Shown: positions 42,401 to 60,400 of the stretch, piece after piece
Layout: the number at the start of each line of letters is the position of its first letter
Position numbering within the stretch: the stretch's first letter is position 1
Position numbers and translations under genes: made by a program
Notes under the pieces: model-generated
The model's database searches: none
Told to the model about the DNA's origin: nothing
Seen by the model: only the letters and a program-made list of their open reading frames with translations
NCBI GenBank assembly: GCA_963680875.1
Contig: OY804585.1
Coordinates: forward strand, 28,200,186 to 28,264,185
Direction of reading: 5' to 3'
Source of the DNA: Bathymodiolus brooksi
Taxonomy: Eukaryota > Mollusca > Bivalvia > Mytilida > Modiolidae
Length of the DNA stretch: 64,000 nt

Positions 42401-45400
42401 CGAGATATCTACACAACACTACACAGAAATAAAAAGATCAAACAACGAGATATCTACACAACACTACACAGAAATAAAAAGATCAAACAACGAGATATCT
42501 ACACAACACTACACAGAAATAAAAAGATCAAACAACGAGATATCTACACAACACTACACAGAAATAAAAAGATCAAACAACGAGATATCTACACAACACT
42601 ACACAGAAATAAAAAGATCAAACATCGAGATATCTACACAACACTACACAGAAATAAAAAGATCAAACAACGAGATATCTACACAACACTACACAGAAAT
42701 AAAAAGATCAAACAACGAGATATCTACACAACTCTACACAGAAATAAAAAATCAAACAACGAGATATCTACACAACACTACACAGAAATAAAAAGATCAA
42801 ACGAGATATCTACACAACACTACACAGAAATAAAAAGATCAAACAACGAGATATCTACACAACACTACACAGAAATAAAGAGATCAAACAACGAGATATC
42901 TACACAACACTACACAGAAATAAAAAGATCAAACAACGAGATATCTACACAACACTACATAGAAATAAAAAGATCTAACAACGAGATATCTACACAACAC
43001 TACACAGAAATAAAAATATCAAACAACGATCTACACAACACTACACAGAAATAAAAAGATCAAACAACGATATACACAACACTACACAGAAATAAAAAGA
43101 TCAAACAACGAGATATCTACACAACACTACACAGAAATAAAAAGATCAAATAACGAGATATCTACACAACACTACACAGAAATAAAAAGATCAAACAACG
43201 AGATATCTACACAACACTACACAGAAATAAAAAGATCAAACAACGAGATATCTACACAACACTACACAGAAATAAAAATATCAAACAACGAGATATCTAC
43301 ACAACACTACACAGAAATAAAAAGATCAAACAACGAGATATCTACACAACACTACACAGAAATAAAAAGATCAAACAACGAGATATCTACACAACACTAC
43401 ACAGAAATAAAAAGATCAAACAACGAGATATCTACACAACACTACACAGAAATAAAAAGATCAAACAACGAGATATCTACACAACACTACACAGAAATAA
43501 AAAGATCAAACAACGAGATATCTACACAACACTACACAGAAATAAAAAGATCAAACAACGAGATATCTACACAACACTACACAGAAATAAAAAGATCAAA
43601 CAACGAGATATCTACACAACACTACACAGAAATAAAAAGATCAAACAACGAGATATCTACACAACACTACACAGAAATAAAAAAATCAAACAACGAGATA
43701 TCTACACAACACTACACAGAAATAAAAAGATCAAAAAACGAGATATCTACACAACACTACACAGAAATAAAAAGATCAAACAACGAGATATCTACACAAC
43801 ACTACACAGAAATAAAAAGATCAAACAACGAGATATCTACACAACACTACACAGAAATAAAAAGATCAAACAACGAGATATCTACACAACACTACACAGA
43901 AATAAAAAAATCAAACAACGAGATATCTACACAACTCTACACAGAAATAAAAAGATCAAACAACGAGATATCTACACAACACTACACAGAAATAAAAAGA
44001 TCTAACAACGAGATATCTACACAACACTACACAGAAATAAAAATATCAAACAACGATCTACACAACACTACACAGAAATAAAAAGATCAAACAACGATAT
44101 ACACAACACTACACAGAAATAAAAAGATCAAACAACGAGATATCTACACAACACTACACAGAAATAAAAAGATCAAATAACGAGATATCTACACAACACT
44201 ACACAGAAATAAAAAGATCAAACAACGAGATATCTACACAACACTACACAGAAATAAAAAGATCAAACAACGAGATATCTACACAACACTACACAGAAAT
44301 AAAAATATCAAACAACGAGATATCTACACAACACTACACAGAAATAAAAAGATCAAACAACGAGATATCTACACAACACTACACAGAAATAAAAAGATCA
44401 AACAACGAGATATCTACACAACACTACACAGAAATAAAAAGATCAAACAACGAGATATCTACACAACACTACACAGAAATAAAAAGATCAAACAACGAGA
44501 TATCTACACAACACTACACAGAAATAAAAAGATCAAACAACGAGATATCTACACAACACTACACAGAAATAAAAAGATCAAACAACGAGATATCTACACA
44601 ACACTACACAGAAATAAAAAGATCAAACAACGAGATATCTACACAACACTACACAGAAATAAAAAGATCAAACAACGAGATATCTACACAACACTACACA
44701 GAAATAAAAAAATCAAACAACGAGATATCTACACAACACTACACAGAAATAAAAAGATCAAAAAACGAGATATCTACACAACACTACACAGAAATAAAAA
44801 GATCAAACAACGAGATATCTACACAACACTACACAGAAATAAAAAGATCAAACAACGAGATATCTACACAACACTACACAGAAATAAAAAGATCAAACAA
44901 CGAGATATCTACACAACACTACACAGAAATAAAAAAATCAAACAACGAGATATCTACACAACTCTACACAGAAATAAAAAGATCAAACAACGAGATATCT
45001 ACACAACACTACACAGAAATAAAAAGATCAAACAACGAGATATCTACACAAAATTACACAGAAATAAAAAGATCAAACAACGATATATCTACACAACACT
45101 ACACAGAAATAAAAAGATCAAACAACGATCTACACAACACTACACAGAAATAAAAAGATCAAACAATGAGATATCTAAACAACACTACACAGAAATAAAA
45201 AGATCAAACAACGATATACACAACACTACACAGAAATAAAAAGATCAAACAACGAGATATCTACACAACACTACACAGAAATAAAAAGATCAAACAACGA
45301 GATATCTACACAACACTACACAGAAATAAAAAGATCAAACAACGAGATATCTACACAACACTACACAGAAATAAAAAGATCAAACAACGAGATATCTACA

Positions 45401-48400
45401 CAACTCTACACAGAAATAAAAAGATCAAACAACGAGATATCTACACAACACTACACAGAAATAAAAAGATCAAACAACGAGATATCTACACAACACTACA
45501 CAGAAATAAAAAGATCAAACAACGAGATATCTACACAACACTACACAGAAATAAAAAGATCAAACAACGAGATATCTACACAACACTACACAGAAATAAA
45601 AAAATCAAACGAGATATCTACACAACACTACACAGAAATAAAAAGATCAAACAACGAGATATCTACACAACACTACACAGAAATAAAAAGATCAAACAAC
45701 GAGATATCTACACAACACTACACAGAAATAAAAAGATCAAACAACGAGATATCTACACAACACTACACAGAAATAAAAAGATCAAACAACGAGATATCTA
45801 CACAACACTACACAGAAATAAAAAGATCAAACAACGAGATATCTACACAACACTACACAGAAATAAAAAAATCAAACAACGAGATATCTACACAACACTA
45901 CACAGAAATAAAAAGATCAAACGAGATATCTACACAACACTACACAGAAATAAAAAGATCAAACAACGAGATATCTACACAACACTACACAGAAATAAAA
46001 AGATCAAACAACGAGATATCTACACAACACTACACAGAAATAAAAAGATCAAAAAACGAAATATCTACACAACACTACACAGAAATAAAAAGATCAAACA
46101 ACGAGATATCTACACAACACTACACAGAAATAAAAAGATCAAACAACGAGATATCTACACAACACTACACAGAAATAAAAAGATCAAACAATGTGATATC
46201 TACACAACACTACACAGAAATAAAAAAATCAAACAACGAGATATCTACACAACTCTACACAGAAATAAAAAGATCAAACAACGAGATATCTACACAACAC
46301 TACACAGAAATAAAAAAATCAAACAACGAGATATCTACACAACACTACACAGAAATAAAAAGATCAAACGAGATATCTACACAACACTACACAGAAATAA
46401 AAAGATCAAACAACGAGATATCTACACAACACTACACAGAAATAAAAAGATCAAACAACGAGATATCTACACAACACTACACAGAAATAAAAAGATCAAA
46501 AAACGAAATATCTACACAACACTACACAGAAATAAAAAGATCAAACAACGAGATATCTACACAACACTACACAGAAATAAAAAGATCAAACAACGAGATA
46601 TCTACACAACACTACACAGAAATAAAAAGATCAAACAATGTGATATCTACACAACACTACACAGAAATAAAAAAAATCAAACAACGAGATATCTACACAA
46701 CTCTACACAGAAATAAAAAGATCAAACAACGAGATATCTACACAACACTACACAGAAATAAAAAGATCAAACAACGAGATATCTACACAAAACTACACAG
46801 AAATAAAAAGATCAAACAACGAGATATCTACACAACACTACACAGAAATAAAAAGATCAAACGAGATATCTACACAACACTACACAGAAATAAAAAGATC
46901 AAACAACGAGATATCTACACAACACTACACAGAAATAAAAAGATCAAACAACGAGATATCTACACAAAACTACACAGAAATAAAAAGATCAAAAAACGAG
47001 ATATCTACACAACACTACACAGAAATAAAAAGATCAAACAACGAGATATCTACACAACACTACACAGAAATAAAAAGATCAAACAACGATCTACACAACA
47101 CTACACAGAAATAAAAAGATCAAACAACGAGATATCTACACAACACTACACAGAAATAAAAAGATCAAACAACGAGATATCTACACAACACTACACAGAA
47201 ATAAAAAGATCAAACAACGAGATATCTACACAACACTACACAGAAATAAAAAGATCAAACAACGAGATATCTACACAACACTACACAGAAATAAAAAAAT
47301 AAAACAACGAGATATCTACACAACTCTACACAGAAATAAAAAGATCAAACAACGAGATATCTACACAACACTACACAGAAATAAAAAGATCAAACAACGA
47401 GATATCTACACAAAACTACACAGAAATAAAAAGATCAAACAACGAGATATCTACACAACACTACACAGAAATAAAAAGATCAAACAATGAGATATCTACA
47501 CAACACTACACAGAAATAAAAAGATCAAACAACGATATACACAACACTACACAGAAATAAAAAGATCAAACAACGAGATATCTACACAACACTACACAGA
47601 AATAAAAAGATCAAACAACGAGATATCTACACAACACTACACAGAAATAAAAAGATCAAACAACGAGATATCTACACAACACTACACAGAAATAAAAAGA
47701 ACAAACAACGATCTACACAACACTACACAGAAATAAAAAGATCAAACAACGAGATATCTACACAACACTACACAGAAATAAAAAGATCAAACAACGATCT
47801 ACACAACACTACACAGAAATAAAAAGATCAAACAATGAGATATCTACACAACACTAAACAGAAATAAAAAGATCAAACAACGAGATATCTACACAACACT
47901 ACACAGAAATAAAAAGATCAAACAACGAGATATCTACACAACACTACACAGAAATAAAAAGATCAAACAACGAGATATCTACACAACACTACACAGAAAT
48001 AAAAAGATCAAACAACGAGATATCTACACAACACTACACAGAAATAAAAAGATTAAACAACGAAATATCTACACAACACTACACAGAAATAAAAAGATCA
48101 AACAACGAGATATCTACACAACACTACACAGAAATAAAAAGATCAAACAACGAGATATCTACACAACACTACACAGAAATAAAAAGATCAAACAACGATC
48201 TACACAACACTACACAGAAATAAAAAGATCAAACAACGAGATATCTACACAACACTACACAGAAATAAAAAGATCAAACAACGAGATATCTACACAACAC
48301 TACACAGAAATAAAAAGATCAAACAACGAGATATCTACACAACACTACACAGAAATAAAAAGATCAAACAACGATCTACACAACACTACACAGAAATAAA

Positions 48401-51400
48401 AAGATCAAACAACGATATACACAACACTACACAGAAATAAAAAGATCAAACAACGATCTACACAACACTACACAGAAATAAAAAGATCAAACAACGAGAT
48501 ATCTACACAACACTACACAGAAATAAAAAGATCAAACAACGAGATATCTACACAACACTACACAGAAATAAAAAGATCAAACAACGAGATATCTACACAA
48601 CACTACACAGAAATAAAAAGATCAAACAACGAGATATCTACACAACACTACACAGAAATAAAAAGATCAAACAACGAGATATCTACACAACACTACACAG
48701 AAATAAAAAGAACAAACAACGATCTACACAACACTACACAGAAATAAAAAGATCAAACAACGAGATATCTACACAACACTACACAGAAATAAAAAGATCA
48801 AACAACGAGATATCTACACAACACTACACAGAAATAAAAAGATCAAACAATGAGATATCTACACAACACTACACAGAAATAAAAAGATCAAACAACGATA
48901 TACACAACACTACACAGAAATAAAAAAATCAAACGAGATATCTACACAACACTACACAGAAATAAAAAGATCAAACAACGAGATATCTACACAACACTAC
49001 ACAGAAATAAAAAGATCAAACAACGAGATATCTACACAACACTACACAGAAATAAAAAGATCAAACAACGAGATATCTACACAACACTACACAGAAATAA
49101 AAAGATCAAACAACGAGATATCTACACAACACTACACAGAAATAAAAAGATCAAACAACGAGATATCTACACAACACTACACAGAAATAAAAAGATCAAA
49201 CAACGAGATATCTACACAACACTACACAGAAATAAAAAAATCAAACAACGAGATATCTACACAACACTACACAGAAATAAAAAGATCAAACGAGATATCT
49301 ACACAACACTACACAGAAATAAAAAGATCAAACAACGAGATATCTACACAACACTACACAGAAATAAAAAGATCAAACAACGAGATATCTACACAACACT
49401 ACACAGAAATAAAAAGATCAAAAAACGAAATATCTACACAACACTACACAGAAATAAAAAGATCAAACAACGAGATATCTACACAACACTACACAGAAAT
49501 AAAAAGATCAAACAACGAGATATCTACACAACACTACACAGAAATAAAAAGATCAAACAATGTGATATCTACACAACACTACACAGAAATAAAAAAATCA
49601 AACAACGAGATATCTACACAACTCTACACAGAAATAAAAAGATCAAACAACGAGATATCTACACAACACTACACAGAAATAAAAAGATCAAACAACGAGA
49701 TATCTACACAAAACTACACAGAAATAAAAAGATCAAACAACGAGATATCTACACAACACTACACAGAAATAAAAAGATCAAACGAGATATCTACACAACA
49801 CTACACAGAAATAAAAAGATCAAACAACGATATATCTACACAACACTACACAGAAATAAAAAGATCAAACAACGAGATATCTACACAACACTACACAGAA
49901 ATAAAAAGATCAAAAAACGAGATATCTACACAACACTACACAGAAATAAAAAGATCAAACAACGAGATATCTACACAACACTACACAGAAATAAAAAGAT
50001 CAAACAACGATCTACACAACACTACACAGAAATAAAAAGATCAAACAACGAGATATCTACACAACACTACACAAAAATAAAAAGATCAAACAACGAGATA
50101 TCTACACAACACTACACAGAAATAAAAAGATCAAACAACGAGATATCTACACAACACTACACAGAAATAAAAAGATCAAACAACGAGATATCTACACAAC
50201 ACTACACAGAAATAAAAAAATCAAACAATGAGATATCTACACAACTCTACACAGAAATAAAAAGATCAAACAACGAGATATCTACACAACACTACACAGA
50301 AATAAAAAGATCAAACAACGAGATATCTACACAAAACTACACAGAAATAAAAAGATCAAACAACGAGATATCTACACAACACTACACAGAAATAAAAAGA
50401 TCAAACAATGAGATATCTACACAACACTACACAGAAATAAAAAGATCAAACAACGATATACACAACACTACACAGAAATAAAAAGATCAAACAACGAGAT
50501 ATCTACACAACACTACACAGAAATAAAAAGATCAAACAACGAGATATCTACACAACACTACACAGAAATAAAAAGATCAAACAACGAGATATCTACACAA
50601 CACTACACAGAAATAAAAAGATCAAACAACGATCTACACAACACTACACAGAAATAAAAAGATCAAACAACGATATATCTACACAACACTACACAGAAAT
50701 AAAAAGATCAAACAACGAGATATCTACACAACACTACACAGAAATAAAAAGATCAAACAACGAGATATCTACACAACACTACACAGAAATAAAAAGATCA
50801 AACAACGATCTACACAACACTACACAGAAATAAAAAGATCAAACAACGATATACACAACACTACACAGAAATAAAAAGATCAAACAACGATCTACACAAC
50901 ACTACACAGAAATAAAAAGATCAAACAACGAGATATCTACACAACACTACACAGAAATAAAAAGATCAAACAACGATATACACAACACTACACAGAAATA
51001 AAAAGATCAAACAACGAGATATCTACACAACACTACACAGAAATAAAAAGATCAAACAACGAGATATCTACACAACACTACACAGAAATAAAAAGATCAA
51101 ACAACGAGATATCTACACAACACTACACAGAAATAAAAAGAACAAACAACGATCTACACAACACTACACAGAAATAAAAAGATCAAACAACGAGATATCT
51201 ACACAGAAATAAAAAGATCAAACAACGAGATATCTACACAACACTACACAGAAATAAAAAGATCAAACAATGAGATATCTACACAACACTACACAGAAAT
51301 AAAAAGATCAAACAACGATATACACAACACTACACAGAAATAAAAAAATCAAACGAGATATCTACACAACACTACACAGAAATAAAAAGATCAAACAACG

Positions 51401-54400
51401 AGATATCTACACAACACTACACAGAAATAAAAAGATCAAACAACGAGATATCTACACAACACTACACAGAAATAAAAAGATCAAACAACGAGATATCTAC
51501 ACAACACTACACAGAAATAAAAAGATCAAACAACGAGATATCTACACAACACTACACAGAAATAAAAAGATCAAACAACGAGATATCTACACAACACTAC
51601 ACAGAAATAAAAAGATCAAACAACGAGATATCTACACAACACTACACAGAAATAAAAAGATCAAACAACGAGATATCTACACAACACTACACAGAAATAA
51701 AAAGATCAAACAACGAGATATCTACACAACACTACACAGAAATAAAAAGATCAAACAACGAGATATCTACACAACACTACACAGAAACAAAAAGACCAAA
51801 CAACGAGATATCTACATAACACTACACAGAAATAAAAAGATCAAACAACGAGATATCTACACAACACTACACAGAAATAAAAAGATCAAACAACGAGATA
51901 TCTACACAACACTACACAGAAATAAAAAGATCAAACAACGAGATATCTACACAACACTACACAAAAATAAAAAGATCAAACAACGAGATATCTACACAAA
52001 ACTACACAGAAATAAAAAGATCAAACAACGAGATATCTACACAACACTACACAGAAATAAAAAGATCAAACAACGAGATATCTACACAACACTACAAAGA
52101 AATAAAAAGATCAAACAACGAGATATCTACACAAAACTACACAGAAATAAAAAGATCAAACAACGAGATATCTACACAACACTACACAGAAATAAAAAGA
52201 TCAAACAACGAGATATCTACACAACACTACACAGAAATAAAAAGATCAAACAACGAGATATCTACACAACACTACACAGAAATAAAAAGATCAAACAACG
52301 AGATATCTACACAACACTACACAGAAATAAAAAGATCTAACAACGAGATATCTACACAACACTACACAGAAATAAAAAGATCAAACAACGAGATATCTAC
52401 ACAACATTACACAGAAATAAAAAGATCAAACAACGAGATATCTACACAAAACTACACAGAAATAAAAAGATCAAACAACGAGATATCTACACAACACTAC
52501 ACAGAAATAAAAAGATCAAACAACGAGATATCTACACAACACTACACAGAAATAAAAAGATCAAACAAAGAGATATCTACACAACACTACACAGAAATAA
52601 AAAGATCAAACAAAGAGATATCTACACAACACTACACAGAAATAAAAAGATCAAACAACGAGATATCTACACAACACTACACAGAAATAAAAAGATCAAA
52701 CAACGATCTACACAATACTACACAGAAATAAAAAGATCAAACAACGAGATATCTACACAACTCTACACAGAAATAAAAAGATCAAACAACGAGATATCTA
52801 CACAACACTACACAGAAATAAAAAGATCAAACAACGAGATATCTACACAACACTACACAGAAATAAAAAGATCAAACAACGAGATATCTACACAACACTA
52901 CACAGAAATAAAAAGATCAAACAACGAGATATCTACACAACACTACACAGAAATAAAAAGATCAAACAACGAGATATCTACACAACACTACACAGAAATA
53001 AAAAGATCAAACAACGAGATATCTACACAACACTACACAGAAATAAAAAGATCAAACAACGAGATATCTACACAACACTACACAGAAATAAAAAGATCAA
53101 ACAACGAGATATCTACACAACACTACACAGAAATAAAAAGATCAAACAACGAGATATCTACACAACTCTACACAGAAATAAAAAGATCAAACAACGAGAT
53201 ATCTACACAACACTACACAGAAATAAAAAGATCAAACAACGAGATATCTACACAACACTACACAGAAATAAAAAGATCAAACAACGAGATATCTACACAA
53301 CACTACACAGAAATAAAAAGATCAAACAACGAGATATCTACACAACACTACACAGAAATAAAAAGATCAAACAACGAGATATCTACACAACACTACACAG
53401 AAATAAAAAGATCAAACATCGAGATATCTACACAACACTACACAGAAATAAAAAGATCAAACAACGAGATATCTACACAACACTACACAGAAATAAAAAG
53501 ATCAAACAACGAGATATCTACACAACTCTACACAGAAATAAAAAATCAAACAACGAGATATCTACACAACACTACACAGAAATAAAAAGATCAAACGAGA
53601 TATCTACACAACACTACACAGAAATAAAAAGATCAAACAACGAGATATCTACACAACACTACACAGAAATAAAGAGATCAAACAACGAGATATCTACACA
53701 ACACTACACAGAAATAAAAAGATCAAACAACGAGATATCTACACAACACTACATAGAAATAAAAAGATCTAACAACGAGATATCTACACAACACTACACA
53801 GAAATAAAAATATCAAACAACGATCTACACAACACTACACAGAAATAAAAAGATCAAACAACGATATACACAACACTACACAGAAATAAAAAGATCAAAC
53901 AACGAGATATCTACACAACACTACACAGAAATAAAAAGATCAAATAACGAGATATCTACACAACACTACACAGAAATAAAAAGATCAAACAACGAGATAT
54001 CTACACAACACTACACAGAAATAAAAAGATCAAACAACGAGATATCTACACAACACTACACAGAAATAAAAATATCAAACAACGAGATATCTACACAACA
54101 CTACACAGAAATAAAAAGATCAAACAACGAGATATCTACACAACACTACACAGAAATAAAAAGATCAAACAACGAGATATCTACACAACACTACACAGAA
54201 ATAAAAAGATCAAACAACGAGATATCTACACAACACTACACAGAAATAAAAAGATCAAACAACGAGATATCTACACAACACTACACAGAAATAAAAAGAT
54301 CAAACAACGAGATATCTACACAACACTACACAGAAATAAAAAGATCAAACAACGAGATATCTACACAACACTACACAGAAATAAAAAGATCAAACAACGA

Positions 54401-57400
54401 GATATCTACACAACACTACACAGAAATAAAAAGATCAAACAACGAGATATCTACACAACACTACACAGAAATAAAAAAATCAAACAACGAGATATCTACA
54501 CAACACTACACAGAAATAAAAAGATCAAAAAACGAGATATCTACACAACACTACACAGAAATAAAAAGATCAAACAACGAGATATCTACACAACACTACA
54601 CAGAAATAAAAAGATCAAACAACGAGATATCTACACAACACTACACAGAAATAAAAAGATCAAACAACGAGATATCTACACAACACTACACAGAAATAAA
54701 AAAATCAAACAACGAGATATCTACACAACTCTACACAGAAATAAAAAGATCAAACAACGAGATATCTACACAACACTACACAGAAATAAAAAGATCAAAC
54801 AACGAGATATCTACACAAAATTACACAGAAATAAAAAGATCAAACAACGATATATCTACACAACACTACACAGAAATAAAAAGATCAAACAACGATCTAC
54901 ACAACACTACACAGAAATAAAAAGATCAAACAATGAGATATCTAAACAACACTACACAGAAATAAAAAGATCAAACAACGATATACACAACACTACACAG
55001 AAATAAAAAGATCAAACAACGAGATATCTACACAACACTACACAGAAATAAAAAGATCAAACAACGAGATATCTACACAACACTACACAGAAATAAAAAG
55101 ATCAAACAACGAGATATCTACACAACACTACACAGAAATAAAAAGATCAAACAACGAGATATCTACACAACTCTACACAGAAATAAAAAGATCAAACAAC
55201 GAGATATCTACACAACACTACACAGAAATAAAAAGATCAAACAACGAGATATCTACACAACACTACACAGAAATAAAAAGATCAAACAACGAGATATCTA
55301 CACAACACTACACAGAAATAAAAAGATCAAGCAACGAGATATCTACACAACACTACACAGAAATAAAAAAATCAAACGAGATATCTACACAACACTACAC
55401 AGAAATAAAAAGATCAAACAACGAGATATCTACACAACACTACACAGAAATAAAAAGATCAAACAACGAGATATCTACACAACACTACACAGAAATAAAA
55501 AGATCAAACAACGAGATATCTACACAACACTACACAGAAATAAAAAGATCAAACAACGAGATATCTACACAACACTACACAGAAATAAAAAGATCAAACA
55601 ACGAGATATCTACACAACACTACACAGAAATAAAAAAATCAAACAACGAGATATCTACACAACACTACACAGAAATAAAAAGATCAAACGAGATATCTAC
55701 ACAACACTACACAGAAATAAAAAGATCAAACAACGAGATATCTACACAACACTACACAGAAATAAAAAGATCAAACAACGAGATATCTACACAACACTAC
55801 ACAGAAATAAAAAGATCAAAAAACGAAATATCTACACAACACTACACAGAAATAAAAAGATCAAACAACGAGATATCTACACAACACTACACAGAAATAA
55901 AAAGATCAAACAACGAGATATCTACACAACACTACACAGAAATAAAAAGATCAAACAATGTGATATCTACACAACACTACACAGAAATAAAAAAATCAAA
56001 CAACGAGATATCTACACAACTCTACACAGAAATAAAAAGATCAAACAACGAGATATCTACACAACACTACACAGAAATAAAAAAATCAAACAACGAGATA
56101 TCTACACAACACTACACAGAAATAAAAAGATCAAACGAGATATCTACACAACACTACACAGAAATAAAAAGATCAAACAACGAGATATCTACACAACACT
56201 ACACAGAAATAAAAAGATCAAACAACGAGATATCTACACAACACTACACAGAAATAAAAAGATCAAAAAACGAAATATCTACACAACACTACACAGAAAT
56301 AAAAAGATCAAACAACGAGATATCTACACAACACTACACAGAAATAAAAAGATCAAACAACGAGATATCTACACAACACTACACAGAAATAAAAAGATCA
56401 AACAATGTGATATCTACACAACACTACACAGAAATAAAAAAAATCAAACAACGAGATATCTACACAACTCTACACAGAAATAAAAAGATCAAACAACGAG
56501 ATATCTACACACAACACTACACAGAAATAAAAAGATCAAACAACGAGATATCTACACAAAACTACACAGAAATAAAAAGATCAAACAACGAGATATCTAC
56601 ACAACACTACACAGAAATAAAAAGATCAAACGAGATATCTACACAACACTACACAGAAATAAAAGATCAAACAACGAGATATCTACACAACACTACACAG
56701 AAATAAAAAGATCAAACAACGAGATATCTACACAAAACTACACAGAAATAAAAAGATCAAAAACGAGATATCTACACAACACTACACAGAAATAAAAAGA
56801 TCAAACAACGAGATATCTACACAACACTACACAGAAATAAAAAGATCAAACAACGATCTACACAACACTACACAGAAATAAAAAAATCAAACAACGAGAT
56901 ATCTACACAACACTACACAGAAATAAAAAGATCAAACAACGAGATATCTACACAACACTACACAGAAATAAAAAGATCAAACAACGAGATATCTACACAA
57001 CACTACACAGAAATAAAAAGATCAAACAACGAGATATCTACACAACACTACACAGAAATAAAAAAATAAAACAACGAGATATCTACACAACTCTACACAG
57101 AAATAAAAAGATCAAACAACGAGATATCTACACAACACTACACAGAAATAAAAAGATCAAACAACGAGATATCTACACAAAACTACACAGAAATAAAAAG
57201 ATCAAACAACGAGATATCTACACAACACTACACAGAAATAAAAAGATCAAACAACGATATATCTACACAACACTACACAGAAATAAAAAGATCAAACAAC
57301 GATCTACACAACACTACACAGAAATAAAAAGATCAAACAATGAGATATCTAAACAACACTACACAGAAATAAAAAGATCAAACAACGATATACAAAACAC

Positions 57401-60400
57401 TACACAGAAATAAAAAGATCAAACAACGAGATATCTACACAACACTACACAGAAATAAAAAGATCAAACAACGAGATATCTACACAACACTACACAGAAA
57501 TAAAAAGATCAAAAAACGAAATATCTACACAACACTACACAGAAATAAAAAGATCAAACAACGAGATATCTACACAACACTACACAGAAATAAAAAAATC
57601 AAACAATGAGATATCTACACAACTCTACACAGAAATAAAAAGATCAAACAACGAGATATCTACACAACACTACACAGAAATAAAAAGATCAAACAACGAG
57701 ATATCTACACAACACTACACAGAAATAAAAAGATCAAACAACGAGATATCTACACAACACTACACAGAAATAAAAAAATCAAACAACGAGATATCTACAC
57801 AACACTACACAGAAATAAAAAGATCAAACGAGATATCTACACAACACTACACAGAAATAAAAAGATCAAACAACGAGATATCTACACAACACTACACAGA
57901 AATAAAAAGATCAAACAACGAGATATCTACACAACACTACACAGAAATAAAAAGATCAAAAAACGAAATATCTACACAACACTACACAGAAATAAAAAGA
58001 TCAAACAACGAGATATCTACACAACACTACACAGAAATAAAAAGATCAAACAACGAGATATCTACACAACACTACACAGAAATAAAAAGATCAAACAATG
58101 TGATATCTACACAACACTACACAGAAATAAAAAAATCAAACAACGAGATATCTACACAACTCTACACAGAAATAAAAAGATCAAACAACGAGATATCTAC
58201 ACAACACTACACAGAAATAAAAAAATCAAACAACGAGATATCTACACAACACTACACAGAAATAAAAAGATCAAACGAGATATCTACACAACACTACACA
58301 GAAATAAAAAGATCAAACAACGAGATATCTACACAACACTACACAGAAATAAAAAGATCAAACAACGAGATATCTACACAACACTACACAGAAATAAAAA
58401 GATCAAAAAACGAAATATCTACACAACACTACACAGAAATAAAAAGATCAAACAACGAGATATCTACACAACACTACACAGAAATAAAAAGATCAAACAA
58501 CGAGATATCTACACAACACTACACAGAAATAAAAAGATCAAACAATGTGATATCTACACAACACTACACAGAAATTAAAAAAAATCAAACAACGAGATAT
58601 CTACACAACTCTACACAGAAATAAAAAGATCAAACAACGAGATATCTACACAACACTACACAGAAATAAAAGATCAAACAACGAGATATCTACACAAAAC
58701 TACACAGAAATAAAAAGATCAAACAACGAGATATCTACACAACACTACACAGAAATAAAAAGATCAAACGAGATATCTACACAACACTACACAGAAATAA
58801 AAAGATCAAACAACGAGATATCTACACAACACTACACAGAAATAAAAAGATCAAACAACGAGATATCTACACAAAACTACACAGAAATAAAAAGATCAAA
58901 AAACGAGATATCTACACAACACTACACAGAAATAAAAAGATCAAACAACGAGATATCTACACAACACTACACAGAAATAAAAAGATCAAACAACGATCTA
59001 CACAACACTACACAGAAATAAAAAGATCAAACAACGAGATATCTACACAACACTACACAGAAATAAAAAGATCAAACAACGAGATATCTACACAACACTA
59101 CACAGAAATAAAAAGATCAAACAACGAGATATCTACACAACACTACACAGAAATAAAAAGATCAAACAACGAGATATCTACACAACACTACACAGAAATA
59201 AAAAAATAAAACAACGAGATATCTACACAACTCTACACAGAAATAAAAAGATCAAACAACGAGATATCTACACAACACTACACAGAAATAAAAAGATCAA
59301 ACAACGAGATATCTACACAAAACTACACAGAAATAAAAAGATCAAACAACGAGATATCTACACAACACTACACAGAAATAAAAAGATCAAACAATGAGAT
59401 ATCTACACAACACTACACAGAAATAAAAAGATCAAACAACGATATACACAACACTACACAGAAATAAAAAGATCAAACAACGAGATATCTACACAACACT
59501 ACACAGAAATAAAAATATCAAACAACGAGATATCTACACAACACTACACAGAAATAAAAAGATCAAACAACGAGATATCTACACAACACTACACAGAAAT
59601 AAAAAGAACAAACAACGATCTACACAACACTACACAGAAATAAAAAGATCAAACAACGAGATATCTACACAACACTACACAGAAATAAAAAGATCAAACA
59701 ACGATCTACACAACACTACACAGAAATAAAAAGATCAAACAATGAGATATCTACACAACACTAAACAGAAATAAAAAGATCAAACAACGAGATATCTACA
59801 CAACACTACACAGAAATAAAAAGATCAAACAACGAGATATCTACACAACACTACACAGAAATAAAAAGATCAAACAACGAGATATCTACACAACACTACA
59901 CAGAAATAAAAAGATCAAACAACGAGATATCTACACAACACTACACAGAAATAAAAAGATTAAACAACGAAATATCTACACAACACTACACAGAAATAAA
60001 AAGATCAAACAACGAGATATCTACACAACACTACACAGAAATAAAAAGATCAAACAACGAGATATCTACACAACACTACACAGAAATAAAAAGATCAAAC
60101 AACGATCTACACAACACTACACAGAAATAAAAAGATCAAACAACGAGATATCTACACAACACTACACAGAAATAAAAAGATCAAACAACGAGATATCTAC
60201 ACAACACTACACAGAAATAAAAAGATCAAACAACGAGATATCTACACAACACTACACAGAAATAAAAAGATCAAACAACGATCTACACAACACTACACAG
60301 AAATAAAAAGATCAAACAACGATATACACAACACTACACAGAAATAAAAAGATCAAACAACGATCTACACAACACTACACAGAAATAAAAAGATCAAACA